From Mytilisepta virgata (lineage: Eukaryota > Mollusca > Bivalvia > Mytilida > Mytilidae): a stretch of DNA of 64,000 bases. Under the pieces are notes generated by a model that worked only from the letters and a program-made list of their open reading frames with translations, made no database searches and was not told the DNA's origin. Below, piece after piece: positions 37,817 through 49,900 of this stretch; the first letter of the stretch is position 1; every line of letters begins with the position of its first letter. The stretch is taken from positions 59,152,230 through 59,216,229 of the forward strand of contig CM051516.1 of assembly GCA_028015205.1 (NCBI GenBank), read 5' to 3'. A program made the position numbers and the translations under genes.

Positions 37817-38765
37817 TGTCCCCCGCCGCTAGAGCATCAGAAACCCTTGGACAAGTGAAACATAACAAAATTTTCTCAAAGAGAGAGAATAGAAGGACAA
37901 ACAATTTGTGGTTATTGCTAAAGTTTTTTACAAGTTAATGAGTGGTATGAAGACATTTATACAATATGGGTATAGTGTTGAAATCTTATTTTACCATGTG
38001 TATTGAATATTTATACAAATGTACATTTACTCCTTTTCAATAAACAGAAATGCTTTGATCAAAAGTATTCCGCCTAACAAACTCTTAAAGACAGTATTTT
38101 TAAATTTTATAAGTTTCGATAGGAGTATATGTATAAAACCTCCCTTTAGGTCCAAGTGTATAAATATTATTCCAATGCAAGGAGAATATAAATTTTCTAG
38201 AACACTTAGATGAACATTTTGTCAATTTTCAAAGTTATTAAGGGGCATAACTCCTACAAAAATATTTCGACATGACTCATCTTCGAACTCCCTTGAGGTA
38301 TCATTGAGTTAAAGCTACTGTATAAATATTATCCAAATCGGTCAAGAAATAAATTTGCTAGAGCGCTTACATGAAAATTTTGTCAATTTTCTAAGTTATT
38401 AAGGGGCATAACTCCTACAAAAATATTTCGACATGACTCATCTTCGAACTCCCTTGAGGTATCATTGAGTTAAAGCTACTGTATAAATATTATCCAAATC
38501 GGTCAAGAAATAAATTTGCTAGAGCGCTTACATGAAAATTTTGTCAATTTCTAAGTTATTAAGGGGCATAACTCCTACAAAAATATTTCGACATGACTCA
38601 TCTTCGAACTCCCTTGAGGTATCATTAAGTTAAAGCTACTGTATAAATATTATCCAAATCGGTCAAGACATAAATTTGCTAGAGCGCTTACAAGGTGGAC
38701 GGACGGACGGACGGACGGACGCCCGGCATTACCATATCCCCCGCATCGCGTTGCGGCGGGGGACA
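37817..38765 (+). mobile_element. Composite element with tandem core, copy P5
   Basis: Perfect 13-bp inverted ends: TGTCCCCCGCCGC (37817-37829) and its complement at 38753-38765. The core has a diverged first unit and then nearly identical 160-161-bp units; AGGGGCATAACTCC recurs at 38241, 38402 and 38562. A (GGAC)n microsatellite follows at 38697-38720, then a right-end hairpin CCCCCGC..GCGGCGGGGG. Near-identity of the last units implies recent homogenisation. The clearest member of this group in the window. Confidence 0.85.
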
Positions 38766-38989
38766 AAAAAATAAAATGTTCACAGTTCAAAATTTCATCA
38801 ATGATTAATTCTGAATTAAAAAACCTTCATTGTAGATAAAGTTTTTAAAACATTCCCACTAAACTTCAAATGAAAAATAGCTATTAATTTACTAATGCAA
38901 CCTGCAACTGTTAGGTCTAGAGAGGACAAATCTGTCATTTTCATAAAAATGTAGCATCAATTTCTTAATTTACAATATACCCCATTGTT

Positions 38990-39425
38990 GTAAACCCACG
39001 GCGGGTTGCACTTACGCTTTGCTGCACTTACCGACTGTGGGTCGATTCATTCATTTTTTATCATTTTCATGAATATTCATGATTTAAATTGACCATTGAA
39101 ATTACTGCTAACAATAATGGAATTCTCCACTTTGGAGATTGTAACAATAGTGATGATGTTCCTCACTTTGGAAATTGGAAAAGTGTTTTGGAAAGTAACA
39201 CGGGTTAACTTTTTTTGAAAACTATATCGAAGATACACTGGCGATGACATATATCTTGACACAAAGCTTGTCTTTTAACTATCACTTGATTGGCTGTATT
39301 CCCATCACAGAATCGTGTTGAAACCAGCCAAAATAATTCATGAATTATTCATGAAAACGAGAATCAATGAATGGACCCACGGTCGGTAAGTGTAGCAAGC
39401 TTAAGCGTGAACGGCCGTGGGTTTC
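38990..39425. mobile_element. MITE with ~65-bp imperfect inverted ends
   Basis: Both ends read AAACCCACGGC, then CACTTACGCTT or CACGCTTAAGCTT, then ACTTACCGAC.GTGGGTC and ATTCATT in inverted orientation. A second inner inverted block is TTCATGAATA.TTCATGA. No coding capacity; the frame at 39077-39262 is internal noise. The target duplication is unclear. Confidence 0.75.
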
Positions 39426-39579
39426 CAATGATTAATATACCCATATGTACAAGTACACTGTATATGCAATACATTGCACTGCTCTGTAGGGGCATCATAA
39501 TTGACAAATAAATAAATGTTTGTTTTGTATAAAAGAATACTGCATTTAACAGGATAACATAGTCTTACATGTATCAAAT

Positions 39580-39771
39580 ATGGAACATTCAGCCTTCAAT
39601 CCTGAACTTATAAATACATCTACTTGTATTCATTTTAATCAGAATGTAAGGAGTGAGAAAGTTTTATTTGTGTGGAAGTGTATGTGTAAGGATAAAAATT
39701 TGTTATGCCCGAAAGGGCCCTGTGTTCAGGAAAATAAAGAATTTGAATTTAGAATTTTGTATTTTATGTGA
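39580..39771 (+). mobile_element. LINE 3' tail (c)
   Basis: Hairpin GCCC-GAAA-GGGC at 39707-39718, then AATAAAGAATTTGAATTT. The tail is nearly the same as the complement of that at 29328-29362, which suggests one LINE family. The upstream 63-codon frame shows no reverse transcriptase motif. Confidence 0.45.
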
Positions 39772-42700
39772 ATTTTCAGAAGTAAGGTTACAAGTTTCAT
39801 TTGTTTTGAATGGTGAATATATATATATATAGTATGTTTTAGCTGTTATATAAAGTTTTCTAAAGCTTGTATTTATACATGTACATCATAAGTAAACAAA
39901 CAGATTTTTTAAAATAATTGTTTGATTTATAAGTTTTACCCAGCGTATGCTTGTGATTAAATGGGATTAAGAACTAGTTATTCATAACCATTAAATACTT
40001 TCAAATGAGTCTAAAATCTTCATTGTAAACACTATAACCTTTGCCATGACGTCTTTTGTTTAACTTTAATAGCAATAAATCCCATTTTATTTGTGGACAA
40101 AAACAATTCAGTGTATTTAATATAACTCTGAAGATTATCACACACGTCAAACAAAGAAATTGTTACATGTTAATATTTTAATGTTTGTATGGATTATCTT
40201 TTTAGATATTAACAATTCAGTACAAGAGAAAGCAATTTGCAAAACAAACATTCTCCATATTTAAGGACCACTGGAGGAAAAAAATCTGATGTTTTAAAAG
40301 AATCATTGTTTTATTTAGAACCGAGTCATTACCCTTTCCTCTTATAATTATGATTAATTAACTACTGAAAGTACATGTATCTCAAAAAATAAAATTGTAT
40401 ATATGTTACTTTAAAAATCTCAATGTCCATATGTGTAATGTACATGTAAATTTGATTATTATAAAATAACTTGGATCATCAACTTACAATACTTTCAATT
40501 TTTGTTTTCACTGAAAAGGAAACAAACCAGACATATGCATATAACAATTATACACAAGAATTGCAAAACAAAAGGCAAAATACATTCATATAAAGTTTAG
40601 GAAATATACTCCCTTCCTGAAGTTTAATAATATATACTTATTGACTGGGTATCAGGGGGTAAATATTTTCAAGTTTAGAAACAGACAAAATAGTAAAATT
40701 ATTGTCTTAATTTTTATATAGAAAAAAATATACTGAGGTATAATAATTATATATTTATTATACCTCAGGTAAATTGTCTTTTTGGATAATAAAACACTTT
40801 AATATTGACTGCATATTCTGGGAATAGTAAATAATTTCATGTCCCCTCGATACCAACTATTGGCTGAGGTTAAAAACCTCTGGGCATTTAAGTTGGTATC
40901 TTGGGAGATAAAGCCCTGGGCAATAGTTGTCATCAGTGGGAAAATAAAGTTACTTTCATGTCCAGTCAATGTACATGTAATGTCTTGCATTATAAAGGGA
41001 GATAATACATTGGTACAAGATAACAAAATAAAATATCTAAATCAAAGTTGATGGTATTGGGTATAGTTTATGATATTTCTGTTAAAATTCAAAATTGTAC
41101 CATTGAAGCAATACTCCAATTTTTTACTAAAAATAAACAATCTGGACATGTTTCATATTTTCAAGGGGAGTAACTGACAAACAATGAATGTCAAATGTGT
41201 GCATGTACATGTACAACGTACAACCTGTTCTTTAAGTGGTCCCTTCAAATGTGTCCAATTTTCAAACTTTGGTCAGGAATTTTTACAGCACAGTGTCATG
41301 GGTATGACTGTCTCATTGCTTTAAGCTTGCTTCGTGAGGCAAAGCCAAAAAATAAGCATGGTTCCGGTTACATCGAGATAAAAAAATGGTAGTTTAAGTT
41401 AGGGATTTTTTTGTATTTTGCAAATTTTTAAACATTGATCATGAGACAATGTGAGAGGTGTTTTGACTTAAACATAGCTTATTGAAAAATGCCCAAAAAA
41501 TCAATTGGGTTGGTAGGGTAAGCTGAACCACACATATTTTTTTATTAGCCTAATAAAGATACACACTCTAAACTGTAACTCTGAATCTGATGGTTAACAA
41601 AGATTTGTGGAAAATGTCAGGTAGAATTAATGTGATGAAAAAGTTAATTTGCTGAGACAAACAAAAACAAATTCATGTTTCACAAAAGGTTATTGACCCT
41701 TTTGAAGTGTTCAGGTCATATAAAAACACAGAATCACATCTGAATACAAATTTAAGAATTAAAGTAATAACATAAGCTTTTATTAACATTCTGACAAGGC
41801 CCATCTCATGGTTACTTGTGATACAAAGATCACCAAAATCAATTTAACTCTCAACTTATTGATAAAAAGCCAATAACTATACGAAGTTATAAAACCCATC
41901 CACAATAACCATTTTTCCAGGAGTAAATCTATATGTTATAAAGTTTATGATAATATGTGTCACTATTATTGAGTCTAATCAAATTTCTAAATTCTCATGA
42001 CAACTAACACAATTTCAATATTTTTTTATAATCAAATTTATAGTGAAAAAGACCTACATTTTCCTCACTAAATCTTCCTTATGAAAAATGATTGAAAAGT
42101 TCTTTAACATTTTGTTCAGACAATAACATTGAAGTGATAAGAGAATTCATCTTAAAACCTTATGAACGAGAATACATGTACATTTGTACATCTACTTGCA
42201 ATAATCAATTCAATCTTTGGAGAAAAAAATGTTAGACTTTCTTCTCCTAAGAAGAAACTCCTTCAGTTGGTATCTCTTAAGTTGGTATTGACTGGGTACA
42301 AGGGTTAGTTATACAAAATGAAGCAAACAGGTACTTGTCAGACACGGAAATTGGTTAAAAAGCCACACAAACAGAACCAAATACACATGGAAGATGCAGA
42401 AATCATATACATGTACACCTCAGAAACCTCTTAGAAAAGGTAATTACAAGTACTATGAAAATCACTTTCTATCAAAAACATGATTCTGAACAATCCCAGG
42501 TGTATGTATCAAGGCTAGAAGATGACCTCCGTAATTCATTTTCATTGGACGATCAGATAAGTAGATGCTTCAGCATTAAGTCACACAATGTATAGCCTAA
42601 TATTTTCAGTAATACTCAAAAATATTAGGCAAAAAGATCAAAGGAAATATGTACAAATTGCCAATAAACTTCATTACACAGCAAATTCTTCCAGATGAAA

Positions 42701-44793
42701 CTTATCCTTTTAATTTAATACCCTTTTATTATGGTCAAAGACATTGATTTTCTGGAATTCACAAACACAAAAAATCCATCTGAGTTCTAGTAACGTGGCA
42801 CTGAGTCTCAACAAAAAATTATTCTTAATTGTAAAATCAAAACATTTTACAAGTTCATGCACCTGAAGACCAAGCAGATAATTCCAAATCCTGAGTAAAA
42901 CATTAAAATGTGCAAGTAAATTATAAACAGATAACATAACCTGTCTGTATATTATTTACAGCTGTTTTCCTCATACAAAATCTAGCTGAACCCCCCTCCC
43001 CCCCTTACAAAAAAATATATCATTCAGAATCATTATATCATCGGTGACTTCCAGTGAAAAAATTTATGAGCCTTATCCTATATAAAGTTAATAAACAAAA
43101 GGTATCAAACTGCATGGTCACCACATGTATATTAATTGATTCTAAGATTGTGTATCAATGTATCCACAATTAAAACATTCAAAATTCATATTAAAGCAGT
43201 ATGATCATACCATTGGAGTAATGTTAAATATCCTTAGAAATGCTCTTTCAACCTTTACTAATATAAAGGCACATATATTTTAGGTCAAATCACTTTTTAA
43301 ACAATTTTAAAAATCAATTACAATGTTTTCATCAAATTCACAAGGACTGATCAAATATATAATTGGTGAATAACTTTTGATAAAATGAGCCATTAATTTC
43401 AGAAATGACATTAATTACAGGTATGGTATCTAACTAACACATGTAATCAGCAAGTTTCTATTGATAAATTATATTTAATACACTTTCCTGGTCATTTAGA
43501 TTTTACAGACTTGTCACATTATCTATAATCAGCAATATGTTATATTGTCTGAAATATACATTTTGTTTGATTCAACAGCACTTGTTTCCATCAAACTGAT
43601 TTCTATCAAATATGGGAGTTCTGTATCTTTTTAATATCAACTCTGATTGTAAACCCCCCTCCACGTACTGATAGAAGCCAGTACACCTGTATTCCATGTC
43701 CATGTAATTTTATTTATATTTATATTTATATACATGTATGTTGTATTTATCCTTTTATTTTCCATAAATATAAATAAATCTCAAAATTTTCAGAAATATG
43801 ATTCATCTGAGTTCTATATACTATCTAATGAAGGTAATGTTGTATTTTAAAACAAATTCACCCCCAGTAAAAAGAAATTGTGGTGCAAATACCCAATTAA
43901 ACTGTAATTCGGTTACCTAAATCAATGATAAATAATTGTTTAACCCAAATTTATCTTTGTTTTTTATATACTCATTGTATTTCTAACAATACAACCCTTT
44001 AAAAACACAATATAAATATTTTTCAATACACTTGTTGTAAAAGATAATATCATAATTCATTCAATTACACATTTAAAGACATTTATCTTAAAACCCTACA
44101 TGTATTTATAACCATTACAAACAATAAGGGTAATCTAGTAAATATTTTAAACAAAAAAAAATCTCCTTAAGTGTACAAGAAGATGATGTGTCCGTTTGTA
44201 CCCAAAATTGCAATTAAGTCAGCTTTCATCTTTTGTGCAGCTTTCATCTGACAAAAGATGCACATATTTCTTGCATTAAAATTGTTATTTCTTTTACTGA
44301 TGATTTCATCAAGGATTCTAAAACTGTGTTACTAGGTTTAAATGTAACATTCTTTAGTTTATTGTTTCCGATTTTTCAAATTTTTGCCGACAAGAAATAA
44401 GAGTTGAAATGTGCACATACATTTGTAACTACATGTATTCCTCTTACATACATTTGTAGCTCTGCAATTAGATCAGAGTTACCTATTTCTGGTCATTTTA
44501 ATATTTGAATCTACAACATTTTGGTTTATTACATTGTATTTCAGATTTAAACATTTTTTGGCTTGGTCTCTACTAATGAGACAGAATGAAACTACTGTAG
44601 TATCTGGGATAAAGTCTTAAAAATGATAAAAAAAGAATTAAGATTGAATTTTCAAATATCAAATTACGTAACATACAGCACATACAAAATACATTAGCCA
44701 TGCAAATAAATATTACTGCACTGTAATCCTGAAAATAAAAACTTAAATAATGGAAAATATCAAAACATTTTTGAAAATAATTAAATGCCTTAC
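39772..44793. other. Non-coding stretch next to the gene
   Basis: Five kilobases of AT-rich sequence, consistent with intron. Contains a small perfect hairpin (about 40731-40769, arms ACTGAGGTATAATAA) and low-complexity TTTATA near 43705-43730. I searched the minus strand by eye for further phosphodiesterase exons and found none; short exons could be missed. Confidence 0.5.
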
Positions 44794-44796
44794 CTG
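44788..44796 (-). other. Splice donor of the PDE3-like exon
   Basis: The minus strand reads CAG|GTAAGG, a near-consensus donor. Without splicing the frame would run 16 more hydrophobic codons to a stop at 44743. The break falls just after the conserved RRTSLP..IP segment, which agrees with my recollection of where the long first exon ends in vertebrate PDE3 genes. Confidence 0.85.
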
Positions 44797-45618
44797 AGAT
44801 TTAGGTATAAGAGCTGGAAGAGATGTTCTTCTTGTATTCTTATGGGCTGCAAAAGCATGAGCAGTTGATGAGCTTGACCGTCTTCGCTTTATCACCGGTA
44901 TTTTACCCTCACTCGTCATAAAATTGTTTATAGGAGGTTTCAGTATGACTTCCATGTATTTTGAAATAATAACACCAATTAAACCAAAAACATATGCAAT
45001 ATATGGTCTTAGACTTTGTGGGATATCTGTTAGAGTAGAACACGCTAAAAACCTTGTAAAACTAACCAAAGAAATTACTGCTGCACTGTGTTGTGTTTCA
45101 AGTGACGAAAAAACACTAGATATGCAAATTGATAATAATACAATAAATATGATGATTGGTTGCGTCACAAAACTAGATGAATTTTGACTGTCCGACAATG
45201 TGCCCAAAATTATTTGGGCGACTGTTTCTCCAAGAAAACATGAGGAGAACAGCAAATATACACTAGTTGTGCTCCAGGTTCTTCTTAGATATACTGACAA
45301 CCAATAAAATGCACAAAAAACTGTAAATACAGGTACAAGTACTCCACATACACGTTGAAATAAGGATCCAATATCACATCTTAAAACATGATACAGAAGT
45401 AAACTTGAAATCACAAATCCCAAGCCATATACTGCCCCCAGTTGATTTGTTGAATAATTCGTCAGACCTAACCAGTTGAATATTAAACTAAAATTTCCTT
45501 GTTCAAGCGGTTTTACCAAAATCTGAATATAACCATTATTTTCCGGTTCGTCATCTTCCTTGTGAGATTCATTTTTGGACCCTCTGCGGGCAGAAATCGA
45601 AGATCTGTGTAATGCCAT
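44794..45618 (-). CDS. PDE3: First coding exon of a PDE3-type cyclic-nucleotide phosphodiesterase
   Basis: This exon encodes 275 residues. Six hydrophobic segments lie at about 60-79, 88-111, 118-140, 152-172, 178-196 and 205-226, as in the membrane-anchoring N-terminal region of PDE3. They are followed by basic KRRRSSS (244-250) and RRTSLPALIPKSQ (263-275), closely matching the regulatory motifs of vertebrate PDE3A and PDE3B, where the serine is a PKA and 14-3-3 site. PDE3 hydrolyses cAMP and cGMP at internal membranes. The start is the only in-frame ATG after an in-frame TGA (45634-45636) and has a good context (AAGATGG). The exon ends at CAG before GTAAGG, phase 0. The catalytic domain lies on exons outside or unseen, so enzymatic activity is inferred from the family only. 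Confidence 0.85.
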
Positions 45619-45637
45619 CTTCAGAATGTGTATTCAT
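45569..45637 (-). other. Overlapping upstream open reading frame
   Basis: An ATG 19 bases before the main start opens a 22-codon frame in another register that ends with TGA inside the main coding sequence. If it lies in the mature leader it could reduce translation of the PDE3-like protein. Visible directly; regulatory effect is inference. Confidence 0.5.
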
Positions 45638-46130
45638 CTGCTCTCCGTGTACTGCAGCTTTTATGGAATTATGGGTAATCATTGACAAGCCGCCTGGCGG
45701 CAGCAACTTTCAAATACGCGGAAGTAAACATCCTACTTTCACTCTCATCACAAAAATCTGTAAGACAGAATTAGTTTCTTCGTTCACGTAAATACAAGTA
45801 TTTCAGATTTTAATAACAAAACACAAAGATTAGCAGCATTTAAAAACGTGGCGTTCAGCCAATTGTGACGGCCTTTGTAACATATATTGATCACAAAATA
45901 AATTAAATGTATTTTGTAGATGATGGGGTTCCATTAAGGTTAAATCAAGTGAAATTAATTAAGTCAGTTCAAGAGAAATAAGTAATAAACTATAAGCTAG
46001 AAGTAGCTTTAAAACCGATATTTAGAAACACCAGCTGAACATAGGCCTAAGATAGAGATATGTAAAACGCGTACCTTGCAACTGAACGCGGACGTCGTAG
46101 AAAGCACACAGTGTTACACCACGTGTATTA
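45619..46130 (-). promoter_or_regulatory. 5' leader and probable promoter of the PDE3-like gene
   Basis: Locally less AT-rich than the surroundings, with GCCGCC.GGCGGC near 45691-45703, an ETS-like ACTTCCGCG near 45717-45725 and TACCCATAATTCC near 45665-45677, which resembles a ZNF143/Staf site. An alternative reading is a spliced leader: a donor-like CAAG|GTACGC at 46075/46074 and an acceptor-like TTCTGTCTTACAG ending at 45758 would remove 317 bases. Neither start site nor splice is proven. Confidence 0.45.
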
Positions 46131-46989
46131 TACAATATATTATCCAATTTATTTTATTATTATACCACAATAACAGTTATAATGTGAGATAAATACTAAC
46201 ATACACAATACATAATATAAACAACTGGATTTATATAAACAAACTCCGGATTTTTGTCTTTCTTTTTTTCAGGAATTAATACTAGATTTTTTAAGTATAT
46301 AGTGTTAAATGTTAATCATGAACATTATTATACTTACACACCAACCTGAAAAAATGAAGACTGCAAGTATCATTTCATTGATACAGATTAAAGGATTGAC
46401 TTGTGTCAAATAATAAAAGGATTTTCAGAGCTTAAATGTACAAGTAAAACTTGTCGAGCCTATATCAACACATGAAAAGATCAAATAACAGGACTCATGG
46501 TATACTCGCCATCATTCTCATCGGTAATTTCAAATTTACATGTCAAAGTGTTTTGATAAATTTATGACACAAATCCCAGACATCTTGCCATTTTCTTCAT
46601 CATTGTATGAATTATTTCATTAAAGTATACAATATTATCAATATTTTCTTCATCCAAAATATAAATAATTAGGTCCTTTTCCTGTATTTTGATAAAAACA
46701 AATATTAAAGCAGATTTTGGGGAAATTTGAAGAATATTTCAACTAAGTCATTGGACCGATAATTATTTGCCATCTCCGATTTTTCCGGCAGATTTCTATA
46801 GAAATTCACATATGTTCAAAAATTATTGTGTTGTCATTTCACAGCCAGTTTTCATGATTTTTTTCACTATTAGAACATAAAACCAATGGAAAAGGATCCA
46901 ACACAAAGAATAATGAATTTTGGGGTCATGTTCCATCCGAGTTATCGTTATCACAGGCACACGACCCCTAGACCCAGTTTTTCTCTTTT
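46131..46989. other. Non-coding stretch
   Basis: AT-rich upstream sequence. No gene recognised; frames at 46823-47228 are shadows of retroelement sequence. Confidence 0.5.
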
Positions 46990-47180
46990 CTGTATGATAG
47001 ATATAAGTAATCAATTCTGTGATACAAATTTTTATGCACAGTATGTCCACATTTCGTCGACAATAATCCGAAAAGTTGAACAGCAAATTCAAAATTGTCA
47101 AAATGTCCAAAATGGTAAAACCAAAACCATCTAAGGACAAAGCTATGCAGCCTTAATTTACTTTTCACAAAATTTAAAGT
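46990..47180 (-). mobile_element. Penelope-like pseudo-LTR relic, truncated hammerhead
   Basis: The minus strand keeps the upstream AAAGCTATGC..AAAACC block's complement, GTCGACGAAATG, a CAT arm and TGTGCAT, matching the second half of the hammerheads at 55.1 kb. The CTGATGA half is gone. Flanking AAAATTTGTATC matches the pseudo-LTR downstream of the ribozyme. Confidence 0.55.
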
Positions 47181-49312
47181 AGCTGGTACTACGGTTGGAG
47201 ACCTGGAGTCCAAAGCAGAGGTATCCACTAAGTAAAAATATATCTACATTTTGGAGACAAAAAAAAATATAATGAATTCTGTGTACGGGGATTCTCCTAA
47301 AAAAATCATTAAGGCTTGACGAATTCGTTCGTTTGAAATTTCTTTTCCCGTCGATTTGAGCAGTATTTAGTTTCAACAAAAAATTTGCTTTGGTTGTTAT
47401 TGACGATAGTTGTAGATCCAAATGAAGGTAATACATTAATAATTGTAGAACATGTGTATACGTAAACATTTTTTTAAAGCCTGGAAAGGATAAGAAATAA
47501 CCCAGTGCATTCAACATTGGACTTGAGGCCTTTGAAGATCATGTGTGAGGTTTATACATCAAGGAGGCTATTAATGTTGTTGACAAACCTACATTTGACA
47601 AAAAAAAACATCGTTTTTATCATTTGCTGTTCTTTATTTTAAGTTGCAAGGATAAGACCTCCAGTGCATAGAGAAATCTACTATAGCTGTGAAAAATTAC
47701 CAAAGCAGTAATAAAAATATATGAATTTAAACTAATTAAACCAGGTTTTGTTTGAGAGCTGTTGAACTATTTTATAGTGACTAAATTCAAATTTCATTCC
47801 ACAGTAATAAAGCTAGGCGCATATCATAAATAAATATGAAAAAACTTACCACAACTGCTGGAAATTATTGATCAAGTTTTTAGGCGAACCTGTGAGCTCT
47901 TAGAAATATTTCTCCGAAATCCCGAAAGTATACATATAATGCTCTGCAATGCAGGAAGATATTTTATCGTAACTGATAAAAAATATTACAATGATTGACA
48001 GATATATTGTCAAGTTTTACGTCATCACTCCGTGCTGTTTGATATATCCTTGCATGTGTCACGACACCAGGTCAACTTACTGAAAATGGGTCAAGTTGCA
48101 GCTATCTTTCTTTTGGAAGAGACAGAATGCTTATGCACGCGGACATGAGTGAGGGGATTCACCAAAAGAAGATTCAACATGAAGGAAATTCTGTTTTGCT
48201 TATTTCTTGGTCAAGCAAGTAATGAAAGATGTGTGTGTTTAAAGATAAATACACCAATTAAGAATTTGCCTTTGCTTAAAAATCCAGTAGCGAACTTTTT
48301 CCAGTTCGATTCTGACATGCATCGAATTAGTAACATTTGACAGTTTTGCTAATTGGAATAAAGACTGCAGTGTACAAAGAGGACAAATATACCTAAGGAG
48401 CAAACCAGAAAACTATTACTACTTTACTTACTTAGGCACGTGAAATTCTGTGGCCTTCTCTTGGGAAACCACTAGAAATTACCGATTCCTCCTATATTAG
48501 GTTTTCATTCTACAAAAGGACTCAAGAGGCAGATGACTTGTTGCTAATGTTTAAGGGTATGGTTGCGTAATCTAATTTGTAAAAAAAACTTGTATGATAA
48601 TATACGGATATAAAGTCTGCAATATAACAATTTGTGCCTAATCAGTGATTAATTTCGTTTTATATATATAACAATAATTCTCTACATGTCAAGGATGAGT
48701 AAAATGTTGTAGCCATAATAATCTAAAAACAGCTTTCTATGAGCGAGATGATCGTTAGTTTCAAAAGGTTTCAGTTATGTATTATCTGTTATGTGCACTT
48801 TTTACGCTACTTGAAGTTATAAGTAAACATGCCTAACAATGTGAATTCACCATTATCATTAAAATTTAAAAGGAAATTATACAAGTCACATTGCCAACAG
48901 ATAACGAATCCCTTTGACAAATACATTTATTAAGATACTTATTTACGTTGATAAACATCTCAATGGCTCCATAAATTCCCGCTTTCACATCTATGAATCA
49001 AATGTATTGAATTAAGTGTAATAATATGCATATTTACGTTTAAAAAATTTAAAAAGACTGTCACATTTCATTAATATAAAGTACTAAAGATAATTGTCCC
49101 CATAAAAAACGCTAGCTAGAATATTTGACGTTATCCTGTTCTGGCAATTCGATCAGCACGGTAGCTGTAAGTAATATCAAAATTTCACAAGTGCCCTTAC
49201 AAGCAGATATTTATCGCTGAGTTTGCCAAGTGCAATATTAAACTTATTTCAGAAGTCCTTACTACTTTTATTTACAGCAGCGAAGGACCACATCAAGACT
49301 TAGTATGAAGAA
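47181..49312. other. Non-coding stretch with one Penelope scrap
   Basis: Bases 48376-48415 (GAGGACAAATATACCTAAGG) match the 3' end of the Penelope-like element at 61436. A possible start exon at about 48178-48220 reads MKEILFCLFLGQAS and is followed by GTAATG; it looks like a signal peptide but has no other support. The rest shows nothing. Confidence 0.4.
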
Positions 49313-49370
49313 GAAGAAGAAGATTTTATTATCCAATTAATGGGCCCATGAAGGGCATATTTACAGTACA
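49313..49370 (-). mobile_element. LINE 3' tail (g)
   Basis: On the minus strand: hairpin GCCC-TTCAT-GGGC (49344-49356 on the plus strand), then ATTGGATAATAAAATC and a (TTC)n tail at 49306-49323. Only the last part of the element is visible. Confidence 0.5.
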
Positions 49371-49704
49371 AAACAAATATGATTGAGTTACATAGTATGA
49401 CAAATGTATGGTTTATAAAATAACCATGTAAATGTTGCTTAAGTTAACAACTACAAACAAGTGAATTGTATAAGTATAATAACAATACCAGTTTGGAACA
49501 GTGTCTCAGGCACACATCATTAACAGTTAAAGAAAACAAAAATAGTGGTAGCAAAAGCTATATGGAAAATAAATGTGAGTAGTGCGAATCGGATCTAAAA
49601 TTCTAAAATTTACAGTACACTCCCTTTCCAACCCGTTTTTCGTGATATAACTTAAAAGCACTGGACTCACAGTAAATCTAATTACAAATCATTTTAATTA
49701 AATA

Positions 49705-49900
49705 TTTGCGAAAGTATTATGGTATGAGCTTGTCATCGTCGTCGTTGTCGTCAGCGTCCTCGTCCGTAGACCGTTAGGTTTCTGCTTATTTACTTTTGTT
49801 CTGTTAAACATATCCTTATAATATGATCCCCCAGGTTGGGATTGATTTTTGGAAATCTGGCCCTCCCGTTTCTTTTCTGGGGTTCATTAAGGGTTTTTTT
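49705..49900 (+). repeat. Dispersed repeat, family C, copy 2
   Basis: Plus-strand match to the complement of 170-350, including TATTATGGTATGAGCTTG, a TCATCGTCGTCG trinucleotide run, TTAGGTTTCTGCT and GGTTGGGATTGATTTT. Confidence 0.65.

Noticed and set aside
37817..38765. Regular repeats resembling a CRISPR array
   Set aside because: Units are contiguous 160-bp direct repeats without unique spacers, inside a bounded eukaryotic element.
1..44793. Further PDE3 exons, including the catalytic domain
   Set aside because: No minus-strand segment showed the HNxxH or other phosphodiesterase motifs; I cannot exclude short exons missed by eye.
44924..45187. 87-codon plus-strand frame
   Set aside because: Antisense shadow of the PDE3-like exon.
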